This document shows, piece by piece, positions 27,722 to 36,565 of a stretch of DNA of 64,000 bases. Numbering within the stretch: position 1 is the stretch's first letter; each line of letters starts with the position of its first letter. The position numbers and the translations under genes are program-made. Where the stretch lies: NCBI RefSeq assembly GCF_002741035.1, contig NZ_CP016808.1, positions 1,612,001 through 1,676,000 on the forward strand. Reading direction: 5' to 3'. The DNA is from Paenibacillus sp. BIHB 4019. Lineage in GTDB: Bacteria; Bacillota; Bacilli; Paenibacillales; Paenibacillaceae. The notes under the pieces were generated by a model that was not told the DNA's origin, searched no databases, and saw nothing but the letters and a program-made list of their open reading frames with translations.

Positions 27722-28759
27722 TTAACTTGCCGCTTCATGCTCCGAGAGACGTTTCAGCAATTCCTGCAGCGCTGGCATCTGATGGCCGCGGCGCTGCCCT
27801 TCGGCAAGGGAATTGCGCATCGATTCAACGTCCTGAGCACGAACCTTGCCGCCATGATGGAAGCGGTTGAATGCCTGATAATCTAGCGGCAGCATGTCCC
27901 GCTCCATTTTGATGTGCACGTATGCCGTTATGCGCGCTCCCATAACCAAGGCCATCATTTTGCCCAACAAACCATGCTGAGGGAGTGCTGCTATTTCGCC
28001 TTGGGCACGGATGGCAAGCCGCCAAAGCTCCTTGTTTGCCGAAACCGCCGAAAAATCAGGCCAGCCCGCAATGTCACACGCTGCATATACAGGAAAGCCA
28101 ACACTTGCGTAAATATTAAACATCGCCGGGCTCACTTGACCACAGCGCGAAAGCTTATTGCGGTTGTAGAGCTCAATGAATTGCTTCGCTGCCTCTTTAT
28201 TGTTGGTCTCGACTTGAAAGCCGACCTTGTTCGCAGGATGCTTGTAACAGACAACAGCCTTTGCTACTTTCGCTGGATCTGTTGGTGCATGTATAGGCAG
28301 GTTCGCGCTTCCCTGGTGGCTGAGCATGCCGAGAATTCCTCTTAGCAGGCGATCTTCCGAAATTTGCATGACCTTGATATAGTGCTCGCGAAGGCCGATG
28401 CCGAAACCGTTCATGATGACAATAGCTTTAGAAGCGCGTACCACGCCGCCTAGCTTGCTCAGCATAGCCATGCCTTCTGCCGTTCGACTGGCATTTCCGT
28501 CAAGTGTAATGAAAATAAACTGAAGTGGTGTATCTGCCAGTTCAGCGGCATTCTCAATGACGCTGAAGCCGGTAAAATTTTTCAGTGCTGCATCGTCATA
28601 GCAATAAAGCTGTTGCGGAGATTGGAATGTCGTTTTCCGCCCTTCTCGCACGAGGAAGGTAATGTTGGCGCCGGACAAACTGAGATGGTAGCCGACAGAG
28701 AAGCCTACTGCCCCCGCTCCTACAATGAGGACATTGGGTTTGTTCGTAGTAGTTGTCAT
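27722..28759 (-). CDS. Ketopantoate reductase-like (ApbA/PanE N-terminal domain) oxidoreductase
   Basis: 345 residues with an N-terminal Rossmann fold (VLIVGAGAVGFSVGYHLS, ITFLVREGRKTTF) and the ApbA-like LQFIFITLDGNAS and IVIMNGFGIGLREHY blocks. The C-terminal part is divergent from PanE and ends ELLKRLSEHEAAS. Paralogous in role to the gene at 14681-15628: both are divergent from a TetR gene. Likely an NAD(P)H reductase for an unknown carbonyl or a sensor-like relative; no catalytic claim can be made. Confidence 0.8.
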   Translation of the reverse strand: MTTTTNKPNVLIVGAGAVGFSVGYHLSLSGANITFLVREGRKTTFQSPQQLYCYDDAALKNFTGFSVIENAAELADTPLQFIFITLDGNASRTAEGMAMLSKLGGVVRASKAIVIMNGFGIGLREHYIKVMQISEDRLLRGILGMLSHQGSANLPIHAPTDPAKVAKAVVCYKHPANKVGFQVETNNKEAAKQFIELYNRNKLSRCGQVSPAMFNIYASVGFPVYAACDIAGWPDFSAVSANKELWRLAIRAQGEIAALPQHGLLGKMMALVMGARITAYVHIKMERDMLPLDYQAFNRFHHGGKVRAQDVESMRNSLAEGQRRGHQMPALQELLKRLSEHEAAS

Positions 28760-28855
28760 TTTTATTCACTCTCCAAGGATTCGTTGAAATCTAGTTATAC
28801 CATTAGGAATAAATGGAACGGCTAATTGATTGCCGTTTCGTCCACGCCATTAAAT

Positions 28856-28872
28856 GAACACCTGTTGATTTA
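28856..28872. promoter_or_regulatory. Shared element in the second reductase/TetR intergenic region
   Basis: GAACACCTGTTGATTTA matches GAACACTTGTTGCTTTA at 15649 in 15 of 17 positions. It stands in the equivalent divergent spacer and is a candidate TetR site or part of the reductase promoter. Confidence 0.45.
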
Positions 28873-28996
28873 ATATCATGGTGATAGTATAATCTCAAAA
28901 TAGCCGCATGCTCAATCATCAATATGCGGAATAATGTTATTCATTCAACACTTTCCCTGGCGTTTGTTCGATTAGATATGGAAAGGGACGGATCTT

Positions 28997-29545
28997 ATGG
29001 TCGGAGTAAAAAACAATAGAAGAACCAAATATACGACGGAGCTTATTAAGCAGTGTTTTCTAGCTCTATTGGAAACGAGGAAGCTGCCGCAAATAACGGT
29101 TACCGAAATATGCAAGCAAGCTGACATTAACCGCGGTACCTTCTATCTGCATTACAAAGATCCCTACGAATTATTTGAAGTGATGCAGAAGGAATTTAAT
29201 CAAGAATTATGGGAGACGCTGCAAAAGGATCAAAGCCCCTGCGCAGAAGATGGTTCCTTAATCAAGCTTTTGAACATTATCCAAGAGAAGAAAACCATTT
29301 TTCGTAGCATGATTTCGGACAGAGGAGAAAGCAGCTTTTTATCCGAGGTGCTGGTTGAGGTTCATAAAGATTATTTGCAAAGAAAGGGAGAGGATCTAAA
29401 CCGGAAGGGCTCCTCCGCAATGGACTACTCTTTTACTTATATGGTTCACGGCTCAATGGGCGTCATCCATCAATGGCTGGAATCGAATGGCGAGGAAAGC
29501 CCGGAAGCGATTGCGCGTATCATTTCTTCTTTCAAACCGGCATGA
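28997..29545 (+). CDS. TetR/AcrR-family regulator
   Basis: 182 residues. HTH: YTTELIKQCFLALLETRKLPQ, then ITVTEICKQADINRGTFYLHYKDPYELFEV. The C-terminal domain includes FTYMVHGSMGVIHQWLESNGE. This INRGTFYLHY group resembles the regulator at 15796 (VNRGTVYLHY), so the two reductase/TetR units are probably related. A weak AAAGGGACGG site precedes ATG 28997. Expected to repress the divergent reductase gene. Confidence 0.88.
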   Translation: MVGVKNNRRTKYTTELIKQCFLALLETRKLPQITVTEICKQADINRGTFYLHYKDPYELFEVMQKEFNQELWETLQKDQSPCAEDGSLIKLLNIIQEKKTIFRSMISDRGESSFLSEVLVEVHKDYLQRKGEDLNRKGSSAMDYSFTYMVHGSMGVIHQWLESNGEESPEAIARIISSFKPA

Positions 29546-29660
29546 ACGGCTCCTTTCCACTTAGATCCATGGCGGAAGAAGCTTTTTATCTGCAATAATA
29601 TACTATAGCCCAATCCCTTTAAGATGTAGCATATGAGAATAGCTTGAAAGGGGTATTCTC

Positions 29661-30236
29661 ATGGATATGGCATCTTTTTTAATTTATTGCGTGATTGCTA
29701 CTTTTACACCAGGTCCTACTAATATCGTCATATTGTCCACCGTGCAAAATTCAGGTGCAAAACAAGCCTTGACATATACGTATGGAGCAGCGGTTGGTTT
29801 TGGATTATTACTCGTTATTTCGGCTGTATTGAATACGGCGCTCTTAACGATATTGCCGAAAATTCTATTGATGATGCAGATAGTGGGAAGCTGTTATATG
29901 ATCTATCTCGCTTATCAAGTCTGCAAAATGGATGCATCGAACCCAGCAGCAAACCAAACGGCTACCTTTAGGTCAGGCTTCCTTCTGCAGTTTTTAAATC
30001 CAAAGGTAGTTCTGTTTGCACTGACGGTCATTCCAAATTTTATTATGCCATACTACAGTGCAATCCCTGCGGTTACGATAAGTATTATAGCCATAACGCT
30101 CATTGGCTTTTTAGCATTTGTGACGTGGGTTGTTTTCGGAAAAATCTTCAAGGCGTTTTTACAGAAGCATAATAAAATTGTGAATGCCATCATGGCCTTA
30201 TCTCTAGTTTATGCTGCAATTATGATCTGGATGTAG
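29661..30236 (+). CDS. LysE-family transporter
   Basis: 191-residue exporter with six helices. The LysE/RhtB signature is present: FTPGPTNIVILSTVQNSGAKQALTYTYGAAVGF and FLLQFLNPKVVLFALTVIPNF. These proteins export amino acids or related small compounds. GAAAGGGG precedes ATG. The AraC-type gene 28 bases downstream is probably cotranscribed and may control the exporter. Substrate unknown. Confidence 0.92.
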   Translation: MDMASFLIYCVIATFTPGPTNIVILSTVQNSGAKQALTYTYGAAVGFGLLLVISAVLNTALLTILPKILLMMQIVGSCYMIYLAYQVCKMDASNPAANQTATFRSGFLLQFLNPKVVLFALTVIPNFIMPYYSAIPAVTISIIAITLIGFLAFVTWVVFGKIFKAFLQKHNKIVNAIMALSLVYAAIMIWM

Positions 30237-30263
30237 GTGTACTTAGATTAGAAGTGAATCGAG

Positions 30264-31052
30264 ATGAATCGAGTGGACAAATTTATTTATAAAAAATCGG
30301 CAGGTATTACTGCGCTGTCAGCAAGCATGACTGATTTTAAATATAAAAAGCACGCTCACCAGGAATATGCCATTGGCGTAACCTTGCGCGGTATTCAACG
30401 ATATAACATGGATGGCGGCTTGCAATTATCCTACCAAAACGGCGTTATGCTTTTTAATCCAGAGCAGGCGCATGACGGTATGGCCCATGATAAGACAGGC
30501 CTCGATTATGTCATGCTGTATATTGAACCGCATTTGCTTCTAGACGCTATGGAGAAAAAGGATATCGTCCGTTTTTCAACTCCTATTGTGTACAATCAGA
30601 AGCTTGAACAGCGCATAGTAAATCTTGCCCGTGCCATATTAAGCGAAAAAGACGAGGCTTTGTGCAGTGAATTATTTGTCTCCCTCACGGATGGCCTTAT
30701 CCAAACTAATTCATCTATCAACAACAAAAAAGATAACACCCTAATTAAAAAAGCAAAGGATATGCTTCATGCCCATTTTGAACATGTCCTTAAGCTTGAC
30801 GAAATCTGTGAAGAGCTTCAACTATCGAAATTTCAGTTTATCCGGCTATTCAAGGCTCATACAGGGATTTCCCCCTATCAATATTTTCTGAACGGCAAGA
30901 TCGAATATGCCAAGCAATTAATTGAAAAAAATAGCGATGTTTATTCAGCCGTAGCTGAATGCGGTTTTGTTGATTTAACTCATTTAAATAAACATTTTAA
31001 AGGTGTATATGGAACAACCGCATTTGAATATATTTCGCAAATCAATGGGTGA
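30264..31052 (+). CDS. AraC-family transcriptional regulator (AraC-binding cupin type)
   Basis: 262 residues. The N-terminal cupin has HAHQEYAIGVTLRGIQRYN and NGVMLFNPEQAHDGMAHD; the C-terminal HTH pair is KLDEICEELQLSKFQFIRLFKAHTGISPYQYF and SAVAECGFVDLTHLNKHFKGVYGTTAFEY. This arrangement is typical of AraC regulators encoded with LysE exporters. Preceded closely by the LysE gene and followed by a terminator. Confidence 0.92.
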   Translation: MNRVDKFIYKKSAGITALSASMTDFKYKKHAHQEYAIGVTLRGIQRYNMDGGLQLSYQNGVMLFNPEQAHDGMAHDKTGLDYVMLYIEPHLLLDAMEKKDIVRFSTPIVYNQKLEQRIVNLARAILSEKDEALCSELFVSLTDGLIQTNSSINNKKDNTLIKKAKDMLHAHFEHVLKLDEICEELQLSKFQFIRLFKAHTGISPYQYFLNGKIEYAKQLIEKNSDVYSAVAECGFVDLTHLNKHFKGVYGTTAFEYISQING

Positions 31053-31060
31053 GAAAGATG

Positions 31061-31107
31061 AAAGGAGAAAAGCAGCCACCATCTATTGGCTGCTTTTCTC
31101 CTTTTTG
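31061..31107. terminator. Bidirectional terminator between AraC and nitroreductase genes
   Basis: AAAGGAGAAAAGCAGCCA pairs with TGGCTGCTTTTCTCCTTT, and a T-tract follows on the plus strand. It separates convergent units. Confidence 0.92.
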
Positions 31108-31127
31108 ACCCGTGTAATAGGGAACGT

Positions 31128-31868
31128 CTATTTTTTGGCATAGCCTTGCTTGCGTAAATAATCCAGCATGCCCGGTTGAATGCTTCTTTGCAGATGATCT
31201 TGAATATGGCCACTCCAACCCTGTACCTTTTTCACTGTAAAAGGTGCTGTAACTGGACGACTTTCGTAATATTCACGCATGGTTTCGTCATAAATGGCTA
31301 ATTTTTCTTTAGCGAGAATTTGATACTGATCATCAAACATTATCATTGATTGAGGCAGTCTCGGCTTCATTCCAGGTTTATCTCCAGACGGGTGGCCTAT
31401 ACATAAGCCCACTAAAGGAATGACGTACTTCGGTAAATGCAAAACTTCACTTAATTCGTCGATATTACTTCGGACTCCCCCAATGAATACGCCGCCAAGT
31501 CCCATTGATTCTGCGGCAGTTAAAGCATTTTGTGCCATTAGCCCTGCATCAAACGAACCTATTAATAGAAATTCAATATATTCAAGGTCAACCTCGGGGG
31601 CGATTTGGTGATTTCGGTTGAAATCAGCACAAAAGATCCAAAACTCTGCCGCTTCTTCAATATAGGATTGATTGACTGAAAGCTGCATCACTTTTTTCCG
31701 AAGCTCTGGATCCGTCACTCTAAGGATAGAAACAGCTTGTAGGAGGCTAAAAGATGATGTTTGATTAGCTGCAAGAAAGATCGCTTCACCTTGTTCTTTT
31801 GTGAGAGGTTGATTTGTAAATGAGCGAATGGATGTATGATTACAAAGTAACTCAATCGTCCGGTTCAT
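31128..31868 (-). CDS. NfsA-like NADPH-dependent nitroreductase / flavin reductase
   Basis: 246 residues of the nitroreductase fold: HTSIRSFTNQPLTKEQGEAI (FMN-binding Arg), then SFSLLQAVSILRV, AQNALTAAESMGLGGVFIGGVRSN and PLVGLCIGHPSGDKPGMKPRLP, the NfsA/FRP type. In this operon the most useful role is to supply reduced flavin to the two luciferase-like monooxygenases encoded just upstream, which need FMNH2; that is inference from context. AGGGGG stands seven bases before ATG 31868. 18 bases after the second monooxygenase gene. Confidence 0.9.
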   Translation of the reverse strand: MNRTIELLCNHTSIRSFTNQPLTKEQGEAIFLAANQTSSFSLLQAVSILRVTDPELRKKVMQLSVNQSYIEEAAEFWIFCADFNRNHQIAPEVDLEYIEFLLIGSFDAGLMAQNALTAAESMGLGGVFIGGVRSNIDELSEVLHLPKYVIPLVGLCIGHPSGDKPGMKPRLPQSMIMFDDQYQILAKEKLAIYDETMREYYESRPVTAPFTVKKVQGWSGHIQDHLQRSIQPGMLDYLRKQGYAKK

Positions 31869-31886
31869 GTGAATTCCCCCTAAGCT

Positions 31887-33218
31887 TTATTTTTCAACCG
31901 TTCCGTATTGATAAGATACGCCCATATGCTCACGCAGCGTCTTGCCCTCATATTCTTCGTGAAATAAACCGCGCTCCTGAAGAATGGGAACAACCAAATG
32001 AACAAAATCCGCAACGCCGTCAAATGATATATCCGGTACAACAGAGAAGCCGTCACATGCCCCTGCTAGAAACCATTCTTCCAAGAAATTAGCAACCTGT
32101 TCAGGGGTACCCGCAACAACAGGATGATAATTGATAACCCCATGTGCTAGAATATCACGAATAGAAAGCCCTTTTAACGCCAATTCCAGCGCTCTTGGAG
32201 AACGCGGGTCTTGCGGATTTGCATATGCCCGGCTCAATAAGGCTGTTGGGATGGGTTGCTCTATATCAACTGAATCGCTTGATAAAGGCAGCCCCAGCAT
32301 AGCTCCAAGATACCTCACTCTGCCCGGAATCTCCTCAATAGCAAAGTCCATTAATTTCCTTCTTCGCTCCAAGGCCTCTTCTTCGGTTGCTCCAATCGAG
32401 AACATAAAACCGGCAAACATTTTAATATCATCAGGGCTGCGTTTGAACTGGCGGGCACTCTGACGAATCATTTGCCGCTGAGCCCGTGCGGAAGCAATAT
32501 CATATGGATTCGCATACACACCCGATGCATAACTTCCGGCTAGCTGCAGCCCTTCTCCCCCGCCTCCAGCTTGAAAAATGACCGGCTGGCCTTGCTCGGA
32601 AGGCGGAATAGGAAGAGGGCCGCGAGAGGCAAAATATTTTCCTGTAAGATTTACCGGTTGGATTTTGTCCATATCTGCATATTGGCCGCCTTCTGCATCC
32701 GCCGTCCACGCATCCTCTCCCCAGCTTCCCCATAATGCCTGAACAATCTGTATGGATTCATGGGCCATTTCGTATCTCTCTTTGCGATCAGGAAGCTGCG
32801 CTCCATAATTTGCTGCGAACACCTGTCCCGATGTCGTTACTGCATTCCACCCTGCACGCCCATGGCTGATCACATCCAACGCTTTAAACTGCCGGGCTAT
32901 ATTATAGGGGTGGTTAAATGTAGTTGATAGTGTTGCGACAAGCCCAATATGCTTTGTTTCCCTAGCTACCGCCATTAAAGCCAGCATGGGGTCCATTGGG
33001 AATTGGGGAGTTTGTTTACTCAGATCATTATTTAGACCCGGTGAATCGGCTATGAAAATCAATTGAAATTTTCCCTTTTCAGCTATTTTTGCTCGCTCGA
33101 CATAACTATCCGTATTGGTATAAGCCTTCGGATCGGTCCCAGGCATTCTCCAAGCGCTGAATTCGGCTCCGTATCCAGAGACCATTTGTAAAGCAAGCTG
33201 CATCTTCTTGTTTTTCAT
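31887..33218 (-). CDS. LLM-class flavin-dependent monooxygenase (NtaA/SnaA/DszA type)
   Basis: 443 residues, TIM-barrel bacterial-luciferase family. The NtaA/DszA signatures are clear: MQLALQMVSGYGAEFSAWRMP, then KFQLIFIADSPGL and LDVISHGRAGWNAVTTSGQVFAANYG. Relatives oxidise C-S or C-N compounds (dibenzothiophene sulfone, nitrilotriacetate, sulfur metabolites) with FMNH2 and O2. ATG 33218 follows AAGGAG by nine bases; the frame remains open to 33260 but lacks a site. Operon with a second LLM gene and a nitroreductase, behind a MarR gene. Confidence 0.92.
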   Translation of the reverse strand: MKNKKMQLALQMVSGYGAEFSAWRMPGTDPKAYTNTDSYVERAKIAEKGKFQLIFIADSPGLNNDLSKQTPQFPMDPMLALMAVARETKHIGLVATLSTTFNHPYNIARQFKALDVISHGRAGWNAVTTSGQVFAANYGAQLPDRKERYEMAHESIQIVQALWGSWGEDAWTADAEGGQYADMDKIQPVNLTGKYFASRGPLPIPPSEQGQPVIFQAGGGGEGLQLAGSYASGVYANPYDIASARAQRQMIRQSARQFKRSPDDIKMFAGFMFSIGATEEEALERRRKLMDFAIEEIPGRVRYLGAMLGLPLSSDSVDIEQPIPTALLSRAYANPQDPRSPRALELALKGLSIRDILAHGVINYHPVVAGTPEQVANFLEEWFLAGACDGFSVVPDISFDGVADFVHLVVPILQERGLFHEEYEGKTLREHMGVSYQYGTVEK

Positions 33219-33259
33219 TCTATATTTCTCCTTACAAACTTTATTGGCATGCATTTTCA

Positions 33260-34393
33260 CTATCTTTCAACAGAATATCTATTCGGGATATAGGGAAGCT
33301 CCAAATTCCCCCGCAGCGTACTGGCTTCGTATTCAGTTCGGAATATGCCTTTCTTCTGTAATAAAGGAACCACTAAATCGATAAAATCATCAAACCCTGA
33401 AGGATGCTCCATTCTAAGAAGCAATAGATCCATTGCTCCAACTCCATGCCAATGTTCAATCTGATCAGCTACATCCTCCGCCGACCCGAAAAGCAACGGC
33501 TTGGGCATGCGATAGCCAGGAGGCAATAAACGTTCTAGCTCTTGAAGCTTTTCCCTAGCTTCAGCTTCTGTTCTTCCAACAATAGGGTTTTGTGTCGGCA
33601 TAATGAGGAAGTTATCAGCTGATCTTCCTGCAATAACGACCCTTCTTTTCAATTCAAGACCGAATTGTTTAGCATAATGAAGGTCATCCCCATTTACCAG
33701 CACGCCTTCGGCATGTTTTGCTGCAATATCCATAAATTCGTTAGATGTGCCTGCTTGGAAAATAACCGGCCTGCCTTGAACGGAACGGCTAATATTTAAA
33801 GGACCATCTACTGAAAAATACTTGCCTCTATAATACAAAGGATGCATTTTACTTGGATTTAAAAAGCTCCCTGTTTTTTTATCTCGCATAAAAGCATCAT
33901 CTTCATAAGAATCCCAAAGTCCTTCTACCACTTCGATAAATTCTTCTTTCATCGGATAAAGATCAGATTTATGAAGATGTCTTCTGCTATAGTTGGCCAA
34001 CCCTCCAGGATTGGAGGTAATTGCATTCCACCCCGCTCTCCCGTTGCTTATTTTATCGAGTGATGCCATTTGTCTCGCTACTGTAAATGGATCTGCATAC
34101 GACGTTGCAATCGTCGCGACAAGACCAATATGACTGGTCACCATGCTAAGCGCCGATAAAATGGATACACCTTCAAACATGCTTAAATAATGGGGGATCA
34201 TGCCGGGGCCAATGTGGCTTACATCAGCCAGGAAGACCATATCAAATTTGCCTTCTTCCAATCTTCTGGCCTTGGCGGCATAAAAATCTATACTCTCGCT
34301 AGCATTAGAAGGCATATTCGGATGGCGCCATGCGGTATGGCTCCATCCTACTCCATCCACAATAGCCCCTATTTTAAGCTTCTTTCTATTCAT
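33260..34393 (-). CDS. LLM-class flavin-dependent monooxygenase (NtaA/DszA type), second paralogue
   Basis: 377 residues of the same family: KIGAIVDGVGWSHTAWRHPN, then KFDMVFLADVSHIGPGMIPHY and LDKISNGRAGWNAITSNPGGLANYSRR. Sequence differs widely from the downstream LLM protein, so the two likely take successive or different substrates. ATG 34393 lies eight bases after GGGAGAG. First gene of the monooxygenase/nitroreductase operon. A TTAGCA-17-TACAAT promoter with a MarR-type operator at the -35 lies at 34578-34606. Confidence 0.92.
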   Translation of the reverse strand: MNRKKLKIGAIVDGVGWSHTAWRHPNMPSNASESIDFYAAKARRLEEGKFDMVFLADVSHIGPGMIPHYLSMFEGVSILSALSMVTSHIGLVATIATSYADPFTVARQMASLDKISNGRAGWNAITSNPGGLANYSRRHLHKSDLYPMKEEFIEVVEGLWDSYEDDAFMRDKKTGSFLNPSKMHPLYYRGKYFSVDGPLNISRSVQGRPVIFQAGTSNEFMDIAAKHAEGVLVNGDDLHYAKQFGLELKRRVVIAGRSADNFLIMPTQNPIVGRTEAEAREKLQELERLLPPGYRMPKPLLFGSAEDVADQIEHWHGVGAMDLLLLRMEHPSGFDDFIDLVVPLLQKKGIFRTEYEASTLRGNLELPYIPNRYSVER

Positions 34394-34577
34394 CTGGCTC
34401 TCTCCCTTATTGTCAGTGAAGATCAAAGGCTTCAGCAAGCAACCGGTATGCCTTAAGGCGCGTTTCCTGCTCTGGATAAAAATCTGCAATCAGCATGAAC
34501 AAAATCTAAAATCGATAATTTTATGAGTGGTGCATTTTTTGACGCCATTTCGATGTCTCCTTTGGATTGAGCAATTT

Positions 34578-34665
34578 ATTGTACACCCAAATACTTAGCT
34601 TGCTAAGTATTATCACAAAAATCAACACTATCCCCCTAAATAAATGCATTTATTTAGCTTACTAA
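34578..34665 (-). promoter_or_regulatory. Monooxygenase operon promoter and MarR-type operators
   Basis: Minus-strand TTAGCA (34606-34601), 17-base spacer, TACAAT (34583-34578). ATACTTAGCTTGCTAAGTAT (34591-34610) is a two-armed 9-bp palindrome covering the -35. TTAGCTTACTAA (34654-34665) is a second copy with one mismatch, and a 22-bp perfect palindrome (34636-34657) overlaps it. The 311-base region has no ORF. Confidence 0.72.
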
Positions 34666-34704
34666 ATATTCATCTAAAATAAAGGAAAACCTTAAAAAAT
34701 GCTT

Positions 34705-35130
34705 TTAAAACAAATTAATCTCCATCTGCTTCATAAGTCGCCTTAACAACATGCGTTCTTCCGGCAAGATGCCGTTCAGCAGTTTTTCTTGCTGGTTTCT
34801 CCATTTAATTTTTATAGGATTTTCTAGCTCTCTGCCCTGCTCGGTTAGAAAAATCCGCATAATTCTAGCATCCTGGCCATCGCGTTTACGATATATAAAG
34901 CCGTTCTGCTCCAATGATTTGACCATGTTGGTTACAGTAGGAGGCTCACACTTTAAATGTTCACATAGCTGCATTTGTGTAACCCCGTCGCCTGACCACA
35001 AACGATAAAGCAAATTATCTTGGCCTACATACAGATTAAGTTCCCTTAGACTTTCACTATAGTCTCGGCGCATCCGTGCTGAAATTTTATCTAACAGCTC
35101 GCGAATATCGCAATCTACCTTTTCTTCCAT
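34705..35130 (-). CDS. MarR-family regulator
   Basis: 141 residues. Winged helix centre: VTQMQLCEHLKCEPPTVTNMVKSLEQNGFIYRKRDGQDARIMRIFLTEQG. It is clearly paralogous to the regulator at 51007: shared VGQDN(L/M)L, GDG(V/I)TQ, CEP(P/S)TVTNM and WxNQQEKLLxGILPEERxLLRRL. ATG 35130 follows GAGGG with six bases between. Its promoter and the monooxygenase promoter both hold TTAGC-N2-GCTAA-like sites, so it is likely an autorepressor that also controls that operon. Ligand unknown; many MarR proteins respond to oxidants or phenolics. Confidence 0.9.
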   Translation of the reverse strand: MEEKVDCDIRELLDKISARMRRDYSESLRELNLYVGQDNLLYRLWSGDGVTQMQLCEHLKCEPPTVTNMVKSLEQNGFIYRKRDGQDARIMRIFLTEQGRELENPIKIKWRNQQEKLLNGILPEERMLLRRLMKQMEINLF

Positions 35131-35156
35131 AAGCAACCCTCAAATAGCTGAATTAT

Positions 35157-35196
35157 TTAGCAACCTAAGTTTAGCACGGTGCATTTTGAGTGTCAA
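35157..35196 (-). promoter_or_regulatory. marR-type gene promoter with operator (autoregulation)
   Basis: Minus-strand TTGACA (35196-35191), 17-base spacer, TAAACT (35173-35168). TTAGCAACCTAA (35157-35168) abuts the -10 on its downstream side, and GCTAAA overlaps the -10. The same layout occurs at 50941-50980. Confidence 0.75.
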
Positions 35197-35260
35197 CCGA
35201 CCTTAGAAGCGCTATGCCTATTATAACCTAAATAGCTGAAACGTAAATAATGGTGAATAG

Positions 35261-35312
35261 TTCATCTTCCGTTCATATTGACGTCACGAGTAGGACATCT
35301 TCTTCGTATAAG
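35261..35312 (+). promoter_or_regulatory. Activator-type promoter, copy A
   Basis: TTCAT at 35261 and 35272 (11-bp direct repeat), then GTCACG (35283-35288), 18 bases, TATAAG (35307-35312). The poor -35 and upstream helical-phase repeat suggest an OmpR-type activator. A nearly identical promoter and leader lie at 36455-36506. Confidence 0.6.
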
Positions 35313-35374
35313 CTTATTTCAGCAGCCCGTTAAGGCAGCCGACTAACAAGACAACGACAGGAGAAGATACGAAT

Positions 35375-36313
35375 ATGAAAAAATGGATTAGGGTTTTACT
35401 TAAAATATTGGCAGCTATCGTTATAGCAATCGTCGTTTTTATGGCTATTGTGTTTATAGTGAATAAGGTCAGCAGCAAATCTGAGCAAGGCAAAATACAT
35501 GCCTATGGCCAGCTGGTACCCGTAGACGGGAAAAAGATGAATGTGCTGATTCAAGGGGACGGCGAAGAAACGATTGTGCTCTTGCCAGGCTATGGAACAG
35601 CAGCGCCGGCGCTCGATTTTAAACCGCTAATCGATGAGCTGTCACCCTCTTACAAAGTAGTTGCAGTTGAACCATTTGGTTATGGCTTAAGTGATGGAAC
35701 CGATAAGGAAAGAACGACAGAAAATATAGTAAATGAACTCCATGAAGCGCTGCAAGCTCTTAACATTGACCGCTATATTCTAATGGGCCACTCCATTACA
35801 GGCATTTACGGAATTGATTATGCAAACAAATATACAAACGAAGTGACTGCCTTTGTCGGCATCGACAGCAGTGTCCCAACACAGCCTGGCATGGACGTGA
35901 AATTCCCATTAAAAACGTTTGGTTTTCTCAAACAATCCGGTTTGCTGCGATTGATCGTGAAAACAGGCAGCGACCCTTATGAAGGACTTCCATATGATGA
36001 GGAAACCAGAGAACAGCTGACCATGCTTTCGCTCAAGAACAGCAATAGTCCCACGATGCTAAATGAAATGAAAAATATCTCTGCTAACTTTAAAGCAGCT
36101 GAACATTTAACCTTCCCAAAAGAGCTTCCGATTATTTTCTTTATCCAATCGAACAATGAAGACATTCCAACTTGGATACCGCTGCATGAAGAGCAAATCA
36201 AAGATTCGGTGCATGGGAAAGTAATGACCTTTGAAGGCGGACATTATTTGCACCACACCAGATCCAAAGAAATCGCTGAAAACCTTAAGGTGTTTATGGA
36301 AGAAGCAAGGTGA
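35375..36313 (+). CDS. Membrane-anchored alpha/beta hydrolase
   Basis: 312 residues. An N-terminal hydrophobic helix (about 7-30: VLLKILAAIVIAIVVFMAIV) anchors the protein with the catalytic domain outside. The alpha/beta-hydrolase core shows the oxyanion block VLLPGYGTAAPALDF, the nucleophile elbow LMGHSITGIYG and a terminal GGHYLHH for the catalytic His. Substrate unknown. GGAGAAG precedes ATG. The promoter and leader are duplicated in front of the next gene, so both are probably induced together. A dispersed palindrome and a terminator follow. Confidence 0.88.
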   Translation: MKKWIRVLLKILAAIVIAIVVFMAIVFIVNKVSSKSEQGKIHAYGQLVPVDGKKMNVLIQGDGEETIVLLPGYGTAAPALDFKPLIDELSPSYKVVAVEPFGYGLSDGTDKERTTENIVNELHEALQALNIDRYILMGHSITGIYGIDYANKYTNEVTAFVGIDSSVPTQPGMDVKFPLKTFGFLKQSGLLRLIVKTGSDPYEGLPYDEETREQLTMLSLKNSNSPTMLNEMKNISANFKAAEHLTFPKELPIIFFIQSNNEDIPTWIPLHEEQIKDSVHGKVMTFEGGHYLHHTRSKEIAENLKVFMEEAR

Positions 36314-36352
36314 AACGGCCGAAAGCCGTTCCCTGGCGGCGCGCGGCGTTTC
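36312..36352. repeat. Dispersed palindromic element, copy 2 (REP-like)
   Basis: Begins within the stop codon of the hydrolase gene, GAAACGGC-CGAAA-GCCGTT, and ends CGGCGTTTC. Inverted relative to copy 1 at 8841-8880. About 40 bases with a GC-rich core. Confidence 0.7.
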
Positions 36353-36405
36353 AATCCGACAAGCAGATAAACGCTTTTAGTATTCCCTATTCCCTATGCC
36401 ACGGC

Positions 36406-36449
36406 CATATGTGCAAGCTTCCTTGCATATGAGGCCGTGGCATTTTTTT
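36406..36449 (+). terminator. Rho-independent terminator of the alpha/beta hydrolase gene
   Basis: TGCCACGGCCATATG pairs with CATATGAGGCCGTGGCA (one bulge), followed by seven T residues. Confidence 0.9.
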
Positions 36450-36454
36450 ACTTA

Positions 36455-36506
36455 TTCATACTCCGTTCATATTGAAGTCACGGTGAGGACATCCCCGTCA
36501 TATAAG
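36455..36506 (+). promoter_or_regulatory. Activator-type promoter, copy B
   Basis: TTCAT at 36455 and 36466, GTCACG (36477-36482), 18 bases, TATAAG (36501-36506): the same spacings as copy A. The leaders after both promoters also match (AAGCTT, then TTAAGGCAGC with flanking complementary bases that can form a small hairpin). Confidence 0.6.
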
Positions 36507-36565
36507 CTTTATTTAGCCGCCCTTAAGGCAGCTGAATAAACCGTCGAAGATAGGAGTAGATAAAC